Shown here: one piece after another, positions 1-10,917 of the stretch | Layout: each line of letters opens with the position of its first letter | How positions within the stretch are numbered: position 1 is the stretch's first letter | Assembly (NCBI GenBank): GCA_037367355.1 | Contig: CM074698.1 | Coordinates: 2,542,001 to 2,606,000, forward strand | Reading direction: 5' to 3' | DNA length: 64,000 nt | DNA from: Neoscytalidium dimidiatum | Lineage: Eukaryota > Ascomycota > Dothideomycetes > Botryosphaeriales > Botryosphaeriaceae | The notes under the pieces: model-generated | The model's database searches: none | Seen by the model: only the letters and a program-made list of their open reading frames with translations | Told to the model about the DNA's origin: nothing | Program-made: the position numbers and the translations under genes

Positions 1-1
1 G

Positions 2-1099
2 AACTTTCCATCGGACGTGCAAGATTTCATCGATTTGCAGGGCTACACATCCATTGCTCATCAACCGATAAGTCTTCAATATGACTGGGATCAGTTCGAT
101 AGTAACCCTCCACGGGAGCATCCGCTAGGCCGAGCACCTTTCCATAATACCATCTTCGGCATTCTCAGCAACCACTTGGACATTATGGCTGTACCGCGTC
201 GCTCCTTCTTTTCACTCATCGCACACTTCGCATCCGATCCCGACCAGAAGCAGCGGTTATTGGAGTTTGCCAGACCAGAAGATCCGGAATACATAGACGA
301 TTATTTCGATTACGCCACGCGCCCACGACGCAGCATCCTCGAGGTCCTTCAAGAGTTTCACAGTGTTAAGATTCCTTACCAATATCTCCTCGGCATCATA
401 CCATCCATCAAGCCCCGCCAATTCAGTATAGCTAGTGCTGATCTCGCGAAATCGAATCCTGCGTCCATCGACTGCGCCGTAACCCTTCTCGTCGCTATCG
501 TCAAATACCGTACCGTTATCAAGCGCATTAGATGGGGTGTATGTTCCCACTACCTCAGCGAGCTTAAACCCGGCCAGAAGCTCCGTGTCCAGCTCATCGC
601 TGGCAGTATGCGCCTCTCCGACGAAGATCTCCAAGCACCGTCCGTCCTCATTGGTCCGGGCACAGGTGTTGCACCTCTCCGCTCAGTCATCCAGGGCAAG
701 GAACTCGTTCGCCTGGCGGACGTAGAAGAAACGCCAAAGCTCGATGACACCTTCCTCTTCTTTGGCAACCGCAACGCCGCCGCTGATTTTTACTTCGCGG
801 ACGAGATGCGCAAGCGTGAGGAGAAGCAAGGCATGCATTTAGCTACAGCATTCTCACGGGATCAGCGCCAGAAGATCTATGTCCAGGACCGCGTTCGGGA
901 GCACGGCAAGGTTGTTTGGGAGCTGTTGCAGAAAGGAGCCAGAATCATTCTGTGTGGAAGCTCAGGGAAGATGCCTGAGGCTGTGCGAAAGGCGTTGGAG
1001 GATGTCATTGCGCAGGAGGGTGGCATGGAGGAGAAGGAAGCGGAAGATACGTTGAGGGGAATGGTCAAGGCAGGAAGGTTCAGACAAGAGACGTGGTAG
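2..1099 (+). CDS. tah18: NADPH-dependent diflavin reductase (Tah18/NDOR1 type), 3' part
   Basis: C-terminal 365 residues of a diflavin reductase; the start lies left of the window and the frame is open from base 2. The family moves electrons from NADPH through FAD and FMN to Dre2 in cytosolic Fe-S cluster assembly. Visible here are the FAD-binding motif RQFSIAS, the NADPH-site motif GPGTGVAPLRS, the stretch FLFFGNRNAAADFYF, and a terminal Trp of the kind that stacks on the flavin. The FMN/flavodoxin domain must lie off-window. No intron is seen. The short C-terminal region and the FFGNRN motif fit Tah18 better than cytochrome P450 reductase, but without the N-terminus P450 reductase or another diflavin enzyme is not fully excluded. 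Confidence 0.9.
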   Translation, partial: NFPSDVQDFIDLQGYTSIAHQPISLQYDWDQFDSNPPREHPLGRAPFHNTIFGILSNHLDIMAVPRRSFFSLIAHFASDPDQKQRLLEFARPEDPEYIDDYFDYATRPRRSILEVLQEFHSVKIPYQYLLGIIPSIKPRQFSIASADLAKSNPASIDCAVTLLVAIVKYRTVIKRIRWGVCSHYLSELKPGQKLRVQLIAGSMRLSDEDLQAPSVLIGPGTGVAPLRSVIQGKELVRLADVEETPKLDDTFLFFGNRNAAADFYFADEMRKREEKQGMHLATAFSRDQRQKIYVQDRVREHGKVVWELLQKGARIILCGSSGKMPEAVRKALEDVIAQEGGMEEKEAEDTLRGMVKAGRFRQETW

Positions 1100-1704
1100 A
1101 AAGAAATGCGTTTTTCTTCAGCACCTTTGGTTCTTTCTTGGTTGCGATAGACATGCGATACCAGATCTGGAGACTTACGTATAACCATTTTTTTCGCCCT
1201 GCTTATCGCAGGCAAGTCTTATCCTAAGCAGGCCACAGTAGCTGTGGTAGATAGTGTTCTCCTGTCCTCAATGGACAATGAAAATGACACGAACGCTGCT
1301 TCAGAACAGCCTGTCTTGTCCTTGACATAAATAGAACTCGGGCAGATACCCGCTCAGTAATGCTTGCACATCTCTCGCAGAAACAATAAGGGTCGAGATT
1401 AAATTTTTTTTTTTCTCCCCACAATCACTATTAAGCTATAAAGGCTTAACACAACACTCGGAGGCAGTCAGAAATGAAATAGCTCTATATACCAGACTCT
1501 GCCCCTTGTTCTCAATTATTATTCGTCCGCTTAATCTGCCTATCTGTCTATTCATATCAAGGCCACTTCTGAAGTTCAGCAACACAAACACTGGTGGTCT
1601 GTCAATTTCGACCGACAATCGGCAGAAAGTCGAAGTAATCAAAGACCGCATCATCCATTGAATTGACTGTCCAGGCTCGGGGCAAGGTTGCTCTGCCACC
1701 TGAC
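1100..1704. other. Intergenic, no gene seen
   Basis: 3' flank of the diflavin reductase and 5' flank of the first F-box-like gene. It holds an 11-nt T run near 1404-1414 and no reading frame with recognisable coding character. Confidence 0.6.
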
Positions 1705-2496
1705 ATGAACACCACAGCCATCACCGGCAATACCAACAGCGCAGGGCCCAGAGAGGCAGCAACATTCATCACCCTGCCAACCGAGACCCGCCAGCGCATC
1801 CTCTCCACCGTCGTCGGCGGCTTCTGCCCGTTCAGCCGCGCAAAAGCCCAACAATTCGCGACGCTCCCGCGCGATCCCCATACGCGCGCCGCGCACATGT
1901 ACCACGGCTACCGCGGCAGGCACTATACGAACCGCGAGCGGCGCGCCTACTTCAAGCTCCAAAAGCTGTACCACATCAGCCGCACCCTTCGTGAGGACAT
2001 GGAATGGGTCGAGCACCTCTGGCTGGTCCGCCGCACCGCCACGCTGAACCTCGCCGAGTTCGCGGCCTTCGCGAAGAACCCGACCCCCATCAACGGCACC
2101 CTCACCCTCAGCCTGTTCGATACGGCCTACATGGCGAATCCTCCGGTCGAATTTCAGGAGGCCGTCCGGAGCCTCGCCGATGAGGCTAAGCGCGCGCAGT
2201 CCCTGGCCTGCAAGGACTACATGCGACAGTGGCGTGAAGCCGCCCTTGCGCTCCCCGAAGACGGGACGAAGGCATTGCGGATTGACTCGATCGAGATCGT
2301 CGAGATGAGCGTCACCTTTCTTGATCGTCGGACGGGAGAATTGAGGGAGAGGGGGTGGCTGCTTATCCCGGCGCTGTACAGGCTCCTGGTCACAATCATG
2401 GCGCGCTTGGGTCTGGGAGCTACTAGGGGGAGGGTGGCTTGGCCGGACTCTGGCAGGCGCGATTCAGGCTTCTTGGTAGTTGCGGACGTGATTTAA
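1705..2496 (+). CDS. F-box-like hypothetical protein, tandem paralogue 1
   Basis: Single-exon gene of 263 aa from the ATG at 1705; the frame is open further upstream but has no earlier ATG. Near residue 26 it carries LPTETRQRILSTV, which resembles the first helix of fungal F-box and F-box-like domains. It then aligns over most of its length with the gene at 3064-3999: both share a CPxSR element, an RTxxxMxxVExxWL segment, a Fxx-LTLxxFD block and an IExVEI motif. The family is common in Dothideomycetes as unnamed proteins with an N-terminal LPxExRxxI motif. An adaptor role in SCF ubiquitin ligases is only an inference, as no substrate-binding repeats are visible. Confidence 0.75.
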   Translation: MNTTAITGNTNSAGPREAATFITLPTETRQRILSTVVGGFCPFSRAKAQQFATLPRDPHTRAAHMYHGYRGRHYTNRERRAYFKLQKLYHISRTLREDMEWVEHLWLVRRTATLNLAEFAAFAKNPTPINGTLTLSLFDTAYMANPPVEFQEAVRSLADEAKRAQSLACKDYMRQWREAALALPEDGTKALRIDSIEIVEMSVTFLDRRTGELRERGWLLIPALYRLLVTIMARLGLGATRGRVAWPDSGRRDSGFLVVADVI

Positions 2497-3063
2497 GTTG
2501 TTCTGTGTAGATGGCCTGAACAGTTGTGCGGCTGTAGAATCCGTTAGACAGGTGTAATTGTTGAGAAGATGAAGATACAGGAGGAAGGTTTATTAGCTGC
2601 AAACTATTTCTGCTTGTGTTTTCCCCTATCTGTTTGCCTTTCAACATCCGATGCATTGACTTTGACGTAACGTGGGCGATCAGCTTGTTTAGTTGCTCCT
2701 AGACGATAGAAAACATGTACAGAGAGCAATTTTGTTTTTGCGTATTCATATTGGTTATCAGAACATGCGCGCGTTATCGATTGCGGTTCTGACTTGTCGG
2801 CTTCAAATCCAGGGACTGCACTGTAGGGTTCTTGGAACCTGTACACGGTTTAGTGTAATCACAGTTTGGACTGTTAATTTCTCCATCAATGCTCCTTACC
2901 GCACACAGCTCGAATTGGAATAATTTGTGTTAAATACTTGTATTTCCGTGGGCGCACGATCCCTTTCTTGTTAACACAACTACAGCGATCTTTAGTGAGA
3001 ACTTACTCTGACCATCCGCTTTCGTCAACCCGTCAAAACAGCAGCATTTTATCAGAGCCAACC
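2497..3063. other. Spacer between tandem paralogues
   Basis: 567 bases separating the two F-box-like genes. I see no open frame with an ATG and good coding character; it presumably holds the 3' end of the first gene and the promoter of the second. Confidence 0.55.
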
Positions 3064-3999
3064 ATGGTGGACATTGATCCCACTACTTTGGCTAACTCTA
3101 ATACAACATCATGCTCCTCACCCTGTACTAGTAACGGGTCTAGGACTATCTGCACGAACGATAGTCACAGACAGCTCAGTCCCACGAACAGTCCTAATAC
3201 CGGAAGCATGGATGATGACAGAAACAACAGCAACAACAAGGAGCCGCCCGCTACGACACCCGCCAATTTCATGGCTCTCCCAACCGAGGTCCGACAGCGC
3301 ATCTTCTCAACTGTGTGCGGCGATCTCTGCCCTCTGAGTCGCAGCAACGCCGCATGGCTCGCCGCGCAACCGCAATCACGGCACGAGCGGGCAGCCATTG
3401 CCAACGCTCCCTTCACGCGCCTCGACGACACCGAAAAAAGCGCCTATGCGCGCTTCGGGCAGCTCTACAGTATCAACAGCAGAACCCGTGCAGAGATGCA
3501 ACACGTGGAGCGCATCTGGTTGACAAAGCGGTTCCCTCTTTCACTGGCGTCCTTCGCTGAGTTCGCTGAGCGGCCAAAGTATGTGGGAGGCGTGCTGACG
3601 CTGGCGATTTTTGACGAAGATTTCATCAGGCGCCCGCCGGCTGAGTGGGTCGATGTGGTCGATGCGGTGGAAGATTTGTTCTCAAACAGGGTCAACCTCC
3701 TATCTCCTTCGTTCGTGGAATGCGCCGAATATTTGTCCATATGGTGCAATTTCGTGAAGAGGCTGCCCTTGAAAGGAGCAAGCAGTCTCGGCATCGAGAG
3801 AGTTGAAATCGTAGAGACAAGGATCCGCCTGCGGAATCGAGTGTGGAGCGAAGGCTATTTCGGTGGCTATATCCGAATTGGATCACTAGTGAGGCTGAAG
3901 ATTTTATTGATGACACGGCTGGGGCTGAAAACAGAGAAAGTGATGATTACGGGAAAACAATGGGAAGGGAAGATGGGGTACGTGCAGTATCAGATTTGA
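3064..3999 (+). CDS. F-box-like hypothetical protein, tandem paralogue 2
   Basis: Intronless gene of 311 aa. The ATG at 3064 sits in a strong context (AACCATGG). The first 70 residues are a Ser/Thr/Asn-rich low-complexity leader absent from paralogue 1. Then comes LPTEVRQRIFSTVCG, the F-box-like helix, followed by a CPLSRSNAA element, an ERIWLTKRF segment and an IERVEIVETRI motif, all matching the gene at 1705. Same strand and 567 bp apart, so the pair looks like a diverged tandem duplication. Function unknown; a ubiquitin-ligase adaptor is a guess from the N-terminal motif alone. Confidence 0.75.
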   Translation: MVDIDPTTLANSNTTSCSSPCTSNGSRTICTNDSHRQLSPTNSPNTGSMDDDRNNSNNKEPPATTPANFMALPTEVRQRIFSTVCGDLCPLSRSNAAWLAAQPQSRHERAAIANAPFTRLDDTEKSAYARFGQLYSINSRTRAEMQHVERIWLTKRFPLSLASFAEFAERPKYVGGVLTLAIFDEDFIRRPPAEWVDVVDAVEDLFSNRVNLLSPSFVECAEYLSIWCNFVKRLPLKGASSLGIERVEIVETRIRLRNRVWSEGYFGGYIRIGSLVRLKILLMTRLGLKTEKVMITGKQWEGKMGYVQYQI

Positions 4000-4246
4000 G
4001 AGGGGCGCTGTCCTCGAGAAGGTTCGCCTTTGTCGGAATAGGGATGCCTCGGGGATCGAGCACCCTGAGGGACCATTGAAAGCACACCATATATCATAAA
4101 TGATAATGTGTGCGAAGAGTATGGACATAAAGTGATCCAGCAGTTCATTTATGTGCTTCAAAGGCTCCAGATTAATTAATCACGTACCTGCACTATTAGT
4201 CAGCTATTCTTGTTTGGGGGAAGGGATCAGAAGCGTTTCGGAGGGC

Positions 4247-5161
4247 TCACCCTCCATCGACCACCATGGCATGGCCCTGCACGAAGCTTGCCTTTGTCGA
4301 GCAAAGGAACAAGGCAGCATCGGCGATCTCGGATGGCTTGCCCATGCGCTTCATTGGGGCAATATCAACTGCTGATTTCAACCTCTCTATCAGTTCGGAA
4401 GTGCTGGTGGTCATTGGTGTCTCGATCACGCCGGGACAGATGCAATTCACGCGGATACCACGCTCCGAATAGTCAATAGCGTCTGAGCGTGTCATGGCTA
4501 TCACGGCAGCCTTGGAAGCGCAGTATGCAGCTGGCATCTGTCAGCATACCAGTGCAGCCTTCGCCACTCTCAACGACTCACGAGCTTTTGGCCGTCCGAC
4601 AACGCCGAGCTGACTGGCGATATTGACGATGCTGCCTCTTTGTGGAGGACGGGCTTCATCGTGGTTTGGCAGCGGTTCTTGTTTCAACATAGCTTTCAAC
4701 TGAGCCCTTGAAGTCAACCAGCACCCGCGGTAGTTGACATTGTTGACTTTATCGAAGTCTTCAATAGACATCTCGGTTGAGTTTTCATTCTTGCTTAGGA
4801 TGCCGGCGCTATTGACACAGTAGTCGATGCGGCCAAATTTGTCAACAACATTGCTCATGAAGGACTGGACAAACTTTTCGTCCGAGATGTCTCCACGTTC
4901 CGAGTACAAGTCTGTGGACGGAAACTTCTCGAGGATCTGCCTGGTGGTCTTATCCAGCAAATCTTGGTTGAGATCGGTTACGGCGATTTTGGTGCAGCCT
5001 GCTTCTGCAAAAGCCAGGGCAGTTGCGTTGCCAATGCCTGTTGAGAATGGTAAGATGATGCATCCTGCCGGCATTTTGGCCTCGAAAATAAGTCGTGACT
5101 TACCTGTTCCGCCCGCTCCCGTTAGAACAGCGACACCGGGGAATAGAGAAGGCTGTGCCAT
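4247..5161 (-). CDS. Short-chain dehydrogenase/reductase (classical SDR)
   Basis: Three exons: 5161-5104, 5037-4582 and 4530-4247, giving 265 aa. Joining exons 1 and 2 restores the cofactor motif TGAGGTGIG (TGxxxGxG). Joining exons 2 and 3 gives the catalytic segment PAYCASKAA (YxxxK). VNSAGIL (NxAG), IVNIASQ (catalytic Ser region) and NCICPGVIETPM (PG motif) are also present, so this looks like a complete NAD(P)-dependent oxidoreductase. The protein ends in VDGG, typical of SDRs. The substrate cannot be read from sequence; an acidic residue in VTDLN after beta-strand 2 suggests NAD(H). Intron 1 (66 nt) has no stop in frame, so its retention would insert 22 residues into the cofactor loop. 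Confidence 0.9.
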
Positions 5162-7490
5162 ATCTGAGAAGCCGATACGCGTTACAGGCGCATCAAAGGT
5201 CAGCTAGTAAGGGGTAGGGAGGTGTACGAGGAACAATAAGACAGTGGGTAGATAAAATCAAGAAATCCATGATAAGCATGATTGCCTGGACGAAAGCCCA
5301 AGTCCAAAAGTGGAGAGAGGTGGATCGGAAGAGGGGCGGCAGACGTCGTCTCGCTTGGCCTCCGCACGGATGACTCGTGTTCACCTCCACTCGCCTTCTC
5401 TTCCTATACCTTTACATCATCATCGCATCCGACGCCTTTCTTCGCGCGACCACCACCTGACCAAAACCCTATAGCTTGGTGAAAAATGACTGCATATACA
5501 TACGATTGACACTCTGCGTCTCGCAACTTGGCCTTGCCGAGTCCGAACTGATCTGTCCAGCCGGGTGGCAGCACTCGAGGAACATGACCTCACCTCATCG
5601 AATCAGTTCTTTCGGAACTTCTCGCCTACCTGTTGTTGGAGCGGCTGAAGCTTTATATTTAGATAAGCCAACAGGCACAGGGATAATCGAATCACTATCT
5701 CTGTCTACCCGTCAGGTCTCCGCAGCTATCGAGCCCCAAGTACCACACTGTCACCAAGCTCAAGGATCTCGGATATCATTGCGTCCTTAGCTGATTTCGT
5801 CATCTCGTGAGCAACAACTTCCCTGGAATGTACTATGGCATGAGAAGCATTTATTTTCCGCCAGCCTGAGTGTGCTCGATTTCCGAGAGAGGAAAATGAA
5901 AGAAGATACTAATTTCCAAAAATTGGTGCTTCGCACGGAGAGGTTTCAAGAGACTTGTACCTGTCCATCATGGAACGAGGACTTTACCGCTCGTGACTAC
6001 TCAGCGTTACGTTGCTGCCTGGTGAATGCTTCCACCATCTGTGCACCCATAAATGTTTGGAGCAGTGGCACAGCGTGTACATTCCGTCAGCCCCTGAGGA
6101 CGTTTCAGCCTTGCCAAAAGCAACAGGACTCACGCCTGCGCTGGGGAACTTAATGATGGAGCAATAATGCTTGCTATCTCACAGGCGCGGAGTCTAGAAC
6201 GTCGACCGGCTGCTAAGGAATGTAGCAGAAGGCTGCGCCCGCCTGCAATTTCCCATACAGCGGAGCACTTATCATGCCGGATAGCCCTACGTATGTTGCG
6301 CGTGCATCCTCTCCTAGCATTTCTCCCTCAATCGACCCATGTGGCAGGGATACTTTTCTAAAAGCGTACACTGAGCTGCTCCATAAAGTAATCGTTCCTG
6401 GCAATCAAACTACTCGTTGCGGTCGACATCCGACTTCTTTGACACAGGTGAGTCTCGGCTCGCTGAACACATCGAGCACAGCCCCGCTTCAAATAGACTT
6501 CTAATAAAGCACCTCTGATTCAGACATTTCCAGTGCTCGACTCCGTCTCTTGGCTCTTCACAACTCCCGTTTCTCAGCGTCACGCACAGAGCAGTGCGCC
6601 AACAAAACCTACAGCTCGAGGACGACGACTATGTGCTTCAACGACATCAAACACGCGTGTGGAGCGAGCGTTCGAAGGCAGTCACTCTCTTGTCCTTGCA
6701 CGACAAACAGCGGTGACAGAGAATGTAGCCTTTCGTGTGGTACATGTCCGAAATGCTGCTCCTTATCGACCAAGGAGGATTCACCCCATTCGTCCTCGAA
6801 CACGACTCCAAAAGAAGAAATGCAAATGGCGCACCACACACGTATTCCTCGACCTGATCACGAAGCAAAAGACGCGCGGAAGGTGTCGAGATACAGCTTC
6901 CCATAAGAAGGAGGGTGCGGCTGCCTGTCTGGCGCTCAAGTGAAGGCCTGAAGGAGCCGACAGATGGTGGCCCAGCGAACGAGTTTGGACAGATGAGAAA
7001 TTGTTTCACGATGGATGACATGGCTCTCTCCAAGATTGAGAGTATAGACACGACGCATTCTTATGAGCCTGCTGGACGGGCACGAGTTCACGTTCGGTAA
7101 ACTTACCAAAATTTGGTTGCCGTCTTTTGAGAGCAATCGCTGGCTGTCAGCGGCCACTTCTATTTAAGAATAAATGAAAAAGTACCTCGATCCATCAAGC
7201 CCCAGGCACCAGTATTTCGGTAGTAATAGTTTCAGTAGCCACTTGCAATGCCCCTGGCTCTTGAGGTGCGTGTCCTAAGCTGTGGCCATGTCACACGCGC
7301 GGCTGTGGCTTCGTAGCTGTGGACTCGGCGTTCAGCTTGCGGGTCGCTGTCGGAGGTGCCCCTCACCGACGACATCACCGCCCGCAGCCATCAGGAGCTA
7401 CATAAACAACACCACGACCACACCCATCCTCAACCTCGCATCCCTTCCATCCGAAAATTTCGAGCTACCACTGTACCAATCCCGCCCACC
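5162..7490. other. Long intergenic stretch, mostly empty
   Basis: 2.3 kb between the divergent SDR and twinfilin genes. Apart from the small Cys-rich candidate at 6631-6906 I see only short frames with no family resemblance. The segment just before 7491 is C-rich, as expected for a fungal 5' leader of the twinfilin gene. Confidence 0.5.
6631..6906 (+). CDS. Candidate small Cys-rich protein
   Basis: Frame of 91 aa starting MCFNDIKHACG. It has nine Cys in the first 43 residues, including CPC, a CxxxCxxC run and a CC pair, followed by a polar, charged tail. Many Pezizomycotina encode unnamed small proteins that start MC and continue with an aromatic/hydrophobic stretch, a CG pair and several CxxC pairs, so a small zinc-binding protein is plausible. 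There is no signal peptide, so it would not be secreted. I cannot exclude a chance frame; the tail in particular may belong to an intron or the 3' flank. Confidence 0.4.
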   Translation: MCFNDIKHACGASVRRQSLSCPCTTNSGDRECSLSCGTCPKCCSLSTKEDSPHSSSNTTPKEEMQMAHHTRIPRPDHEAKDARKVSRYSFP

Positions 7491-8687
7491 ATGCAATCCG
7501 GAATAACAGGTTTTCCTCTCCATCCTCTAGGTCCCCTCGCCCCGCAACCCCCGCTGACAGCCCACCTCCCCCCGCAACAGCCTCCGAGGAGCTACACAAG
7601 GCCTTTCAGAAGCTGACCACGGACCCGACCTCGCGCTTCCTGCTCGCCAACATAAAAGATGAGACCATCGTCCCGCGCGAAGCCATCGCCGCGCAATCCG
7701 ACTTCCTCTCCGACCTCTCGCTCCTCGCGCCGCACCTAACGCCCAAAGAAGCGCTGTACATCCTGCTGCGCCAGGCCGACGACCGCTTCGTCGCGGTGAC
7801 CTACGTGCCGGACACGGCGCCCGTGCGGCAGAAGACGCTGACGGCGTCGACGCGCCTGGCGCTGGTGCGCCAGCTCGGCTCCGAGATGTTCGCCGAGACC
7901 TTCTTCGCGACGACGGCCGAGGAGCTGAGCGCAGAGGGCTGGAAGCGGCACGAGGCGCACGTCGCGGGCGCCGCGCCGCTGACCGAGGAGGAGCAGAACC
8001 TCGTCGGCATCAAGGAGGCCGAGGCGCTCGAGAGCGGCGGCACCGGCGCCCGCAGGGTGCAGACGAGCGGGCATCTGAGCATGCAGGTGCAGGATGGGAT
8101 TGTGGAGGCGCTGAAGGGTCTGGCTGAGGGCGCGGACGGAAATCTGGTGCAGTTGGTAGGTTTGCCGCCTATACGTTGGAGGAAAATGGGAGCGAGAGGG
8201 ATGGTGGGTGCTTGCGAGACTTGAACGCTGATTGCGTACGGTGACAGGATATCGACCTCGAGACCGAAACTTTCCGTCTGGTTTCACACACGAGTGCATC
8301 GCCTGCAGAGCTCAGCGGTGTCATTGCTGCTGATGCCCCGCGGTACTCTTTTTACAGATACGCTTCGCAGGATGGCTCGCAACCGATTCTCTTCATCTAT
8401 ACTTGCCCGCCGACGTCCAAGGTCAAGGAGCGCATGGTCTATGCAGCATCGCGCCGCTTCGCCTTGCACTTGGCCGAGAGCGAGGCCGGCATTGAGATTC
8501 ACAAGAGGGTAGGTAGTGATGGACCTTGGAATATTGGAATAGTTGAATAGCTGATTACTTGGCATCCCAACAGCTCGAGTTTGGTAGTCCCGAGGACATC
8601 GCCCCCGATACGATCGACGAGGAGTTCGCGCCCAAGGAGGAGAAGAAGACTGGCTTCTCCAAGCCCAAGAGGCCCGGCAGGCGCTGA
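7491..8687 (+). CDS. twf1: Twinfilin (two ADF-H domains)
   Basis: Four exons: 7491-7509, 7581-8155, 8248-8508 and 8574-8687, giving 322 aa. The start MQSGI is the usual twinfilin N-terminus and is recovered only by joining the 19-nt first exon. Two actin-depolymerising-factor homology domains are visible, roughly residues 1-140 and 175-310; the second contains YSFYRYAS and VKERMVYAASR, the typical ADF actin-binding helix. The C-terminus is a basic tail ending KPKRPGRR, as in twinfilins, where it binds capping protein and phosphoinositides. The protein sequesters ADP-actin monomers and caps barbed ends at cortical patches. Length matches the family (about 320-350 aa). Confidence 0.93.
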
Positions 8688-9290
8688 ACCGAACTTACAT
8701 CCCGCAAGACGGACCTCACCAGGGCGGAGAGACGCCGAAGACATTTCATGGCATGATAGTTACATTTTCAACGGGATACCTGACAGCAGAGCTGTCGTTG
8801 TAGATATCAGGCGGCTGACGTCTTTGCTGACGGCCGAAGGCATTCTGGAAACGGCATATTGAATGGAAACAGAAAAGCTATGCATCCATCATCTATGCAC
8901 AATCAAAAGTAATAGGAAGCACTCCTTACAAGATGCTTATGCAGGTCAACGCACAACAACCTCCTACCGGGTGCCGTGAGGCAAGCCTGGCTCATGCGGC
9001 TGAGTCAACGAACCGGAACACCGTCACGACTGCAGTTAATAAGACGTATCCAAAGAGAAATCCCACAAGTCCCAACCATACCACCTCTTATCGGTCCATC
9101 TTCCTTCCTGGTCACCGGTTCGGTTCTATCACACCTTCTGCGGAGCGGCCCTACAAAGGAAAAAGAGAAAGAAATCGTCAACATGCCGCCTAAAGAACAG
9201 AGACTGTCACCGTATCACGGGGACTAAACCTCTCTTCCGAAAGGAAAATATTCTTCTTTGGTGGATGGTTTTGGTTTCATTTGTTTTGCC
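8688..9290. other. Convergent intergenic region
   Basis: 603 bases between the 3' ends of twinfilin (+) and the carrier gene (-). Nothing recognisable beyond expected 3' untranslated sequence. Confidence 0.6.
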
Positions 9291-10917
9291 TTACTCTTCA
9301 TACCGCCCACCGGGCATCATCTCGCGACCTCTCTCCAGGACGCCCTTGAGGTATTCGTATACGGTGAAGGTGACCGCTTGGCCGGGGGCGACGCGCATGA
9401 TGCGCGGGGTGATGCCCTTGTAGAAGCTGCGCGTGCCTTCTTGTTTCCACATGTCCCTGTGGTAGTGAGGATTCAGTATCTTCCTTCTCCTCTTCAAAGC
9501 TCCGGAAGGGAGGTTAGTAGGCGCCCACTCACTTTGCAATCTTCACGATGCGTCCGACCGCCGTATCGCCCTCCTCCGCCGGCGTCTTCTGCAAGCGCGT
9601 CTTGATCGTGTCGATGGGCGCGTTGCTCAGCGGTCCCATAGCGCCGGAGATCAACCCGATCGTCGCCGTCTGCCAGCCGGGCAGGTCGGTCTGGCCTTGG
9701 AACTTCTGCAGCGCGGCGCGGAACTCGGTGTAGGCGGTGAAGTTGACGGCCTGGTTGGAGCCCTGGCGCAGGGCGGTCAGGGACACGCCGCGGTAGAGCG
9801 CCGCGATGCCTTCCTCCTTCACGACCGTGTAGAGCGCGTGCGCGGCGTTGCGGTACTTGGGAATGTCGAGCGGGTCCGCCATACTGTGGTGCTGCGCTTG
9901 CAGCCGGATCTTCACGACTTCCATGGGCGTGACGACCGCGACAGCTTCGGTGACGCCGGCTGCCAGACCGGCTGGATGGTGGACATGTATACGTTAGCAC
10001 CTTTTTTCTTGGTGCAATGGAGGTGATCTTGTGACATGGGGGAGGAATATGGACGTACCCAGGAATGTCGCCCGGCCAGTTACGGAACCGTCACTGTGCG
10101 CCAGGAGCTGTTTGTACCATTCGTAACTGGTGAATCGGATGGCCATCTTCGGAATAATGCCCGTCAACACGGCGCCCAAGCCCTTGTACAGACCGAGGGG
10201 AGTCTCGCGCTTCACGATCTCAGCGCCGGTTGTGAGGAATCCGCGGGGTTTTGCCTAGAGATAGAGAACGAGTGGGTCAGCATGTTGTATCTGCGCAATT
10301 TTGAGTCTGATTGTAGAATTTTTGGGGCACGAGGCATGGAAATGAGCTGCGCTCATTATCCCAAACCTCGGAGCATGGGCAGAGAGGCGTTTCGGAGCCG
10401 TCAATTTCAGCCGTATATGCTCGTCCAGAACACTGAGGTGGCCCGCGACTACGCGTGGAGATTGTTGGACCATTTTTCAGCCCTCGGCTCCGTCACAGGC
10501 AAATGTTGATCTATGCAATTGGGTCCACCTCGTCCATCTCAACCGGGCAGGATGCAGTAATTCAAGGAAACACATACCCCAGGTGCCCTGGCTCTTCTCG
10601 AGAGCTGCATGCGGACTTTGATAGTGTCTGCGACTCAAATCAGCCTTCATGCTCATGTTCTCTGGACATTAAAAAAAAAAAAAAAAAACATTGGGGCAGA
10701 AATCAAGCGCAAAACATACCTAGAGGATGGCAGACTAGAGCCTCCATCATTCCTGCTCCTCCACCCGCTATTGCGCGCAAGAAGGACCGGATTAGCTCTC
10801 TGAGCCCCAAGACAAAGAGCCCATGGCGCGAGGCGCAAATTGTGGCATACCGATCAAATTCGTCGCAGCAGATGCGGGCTTCTTGTTGCCCGGTCCAGAC
10901 ACGCTTTTTGCGGACAT
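9291..10917 (-). CDS. sfc1: Mitochondrial succinate/fumarate carrier
   Basis: Six exons: 10917-10851, 10767-10720, 10627-10578, 10254-10059, 9971-9533 and 9456-9291, giving 321 aa. It is a mitochondrial carrier with three repeats, each with its signature: PLDTIK, PMEVVK and PIDTIK. The GAGMMEALVCHPLDTIKVRM block and the ending MPGGRYEE are characteristic of the Sfc1/Acr1 (AcuL) succinate-fumarate exchanger. That carrier imports cytosolic succinate from the glyoxylate cycle in exchange for fumarate, which is needed for growth on acetate, ethanol and fatty acids. Intron 2 carries an 18-nt A run on the + strand (10671-10688), and intron 3 is long (323 nt). Family genes are usually induced by acetate; I did not identify a regulator site. 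Confidence 0.94.
10671..10688. repeat. A18 homopolymer inside a carrier-gene intron
   Basis: Eighteen consecutive A on the + strand, i.e. a T run in the transcribed sense of the carrier gene, upstream of the 3' splice site of intron 2. It may serve as an extended polypyrimidine tract; length polymorphism is likely. Confidence 0.8.
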
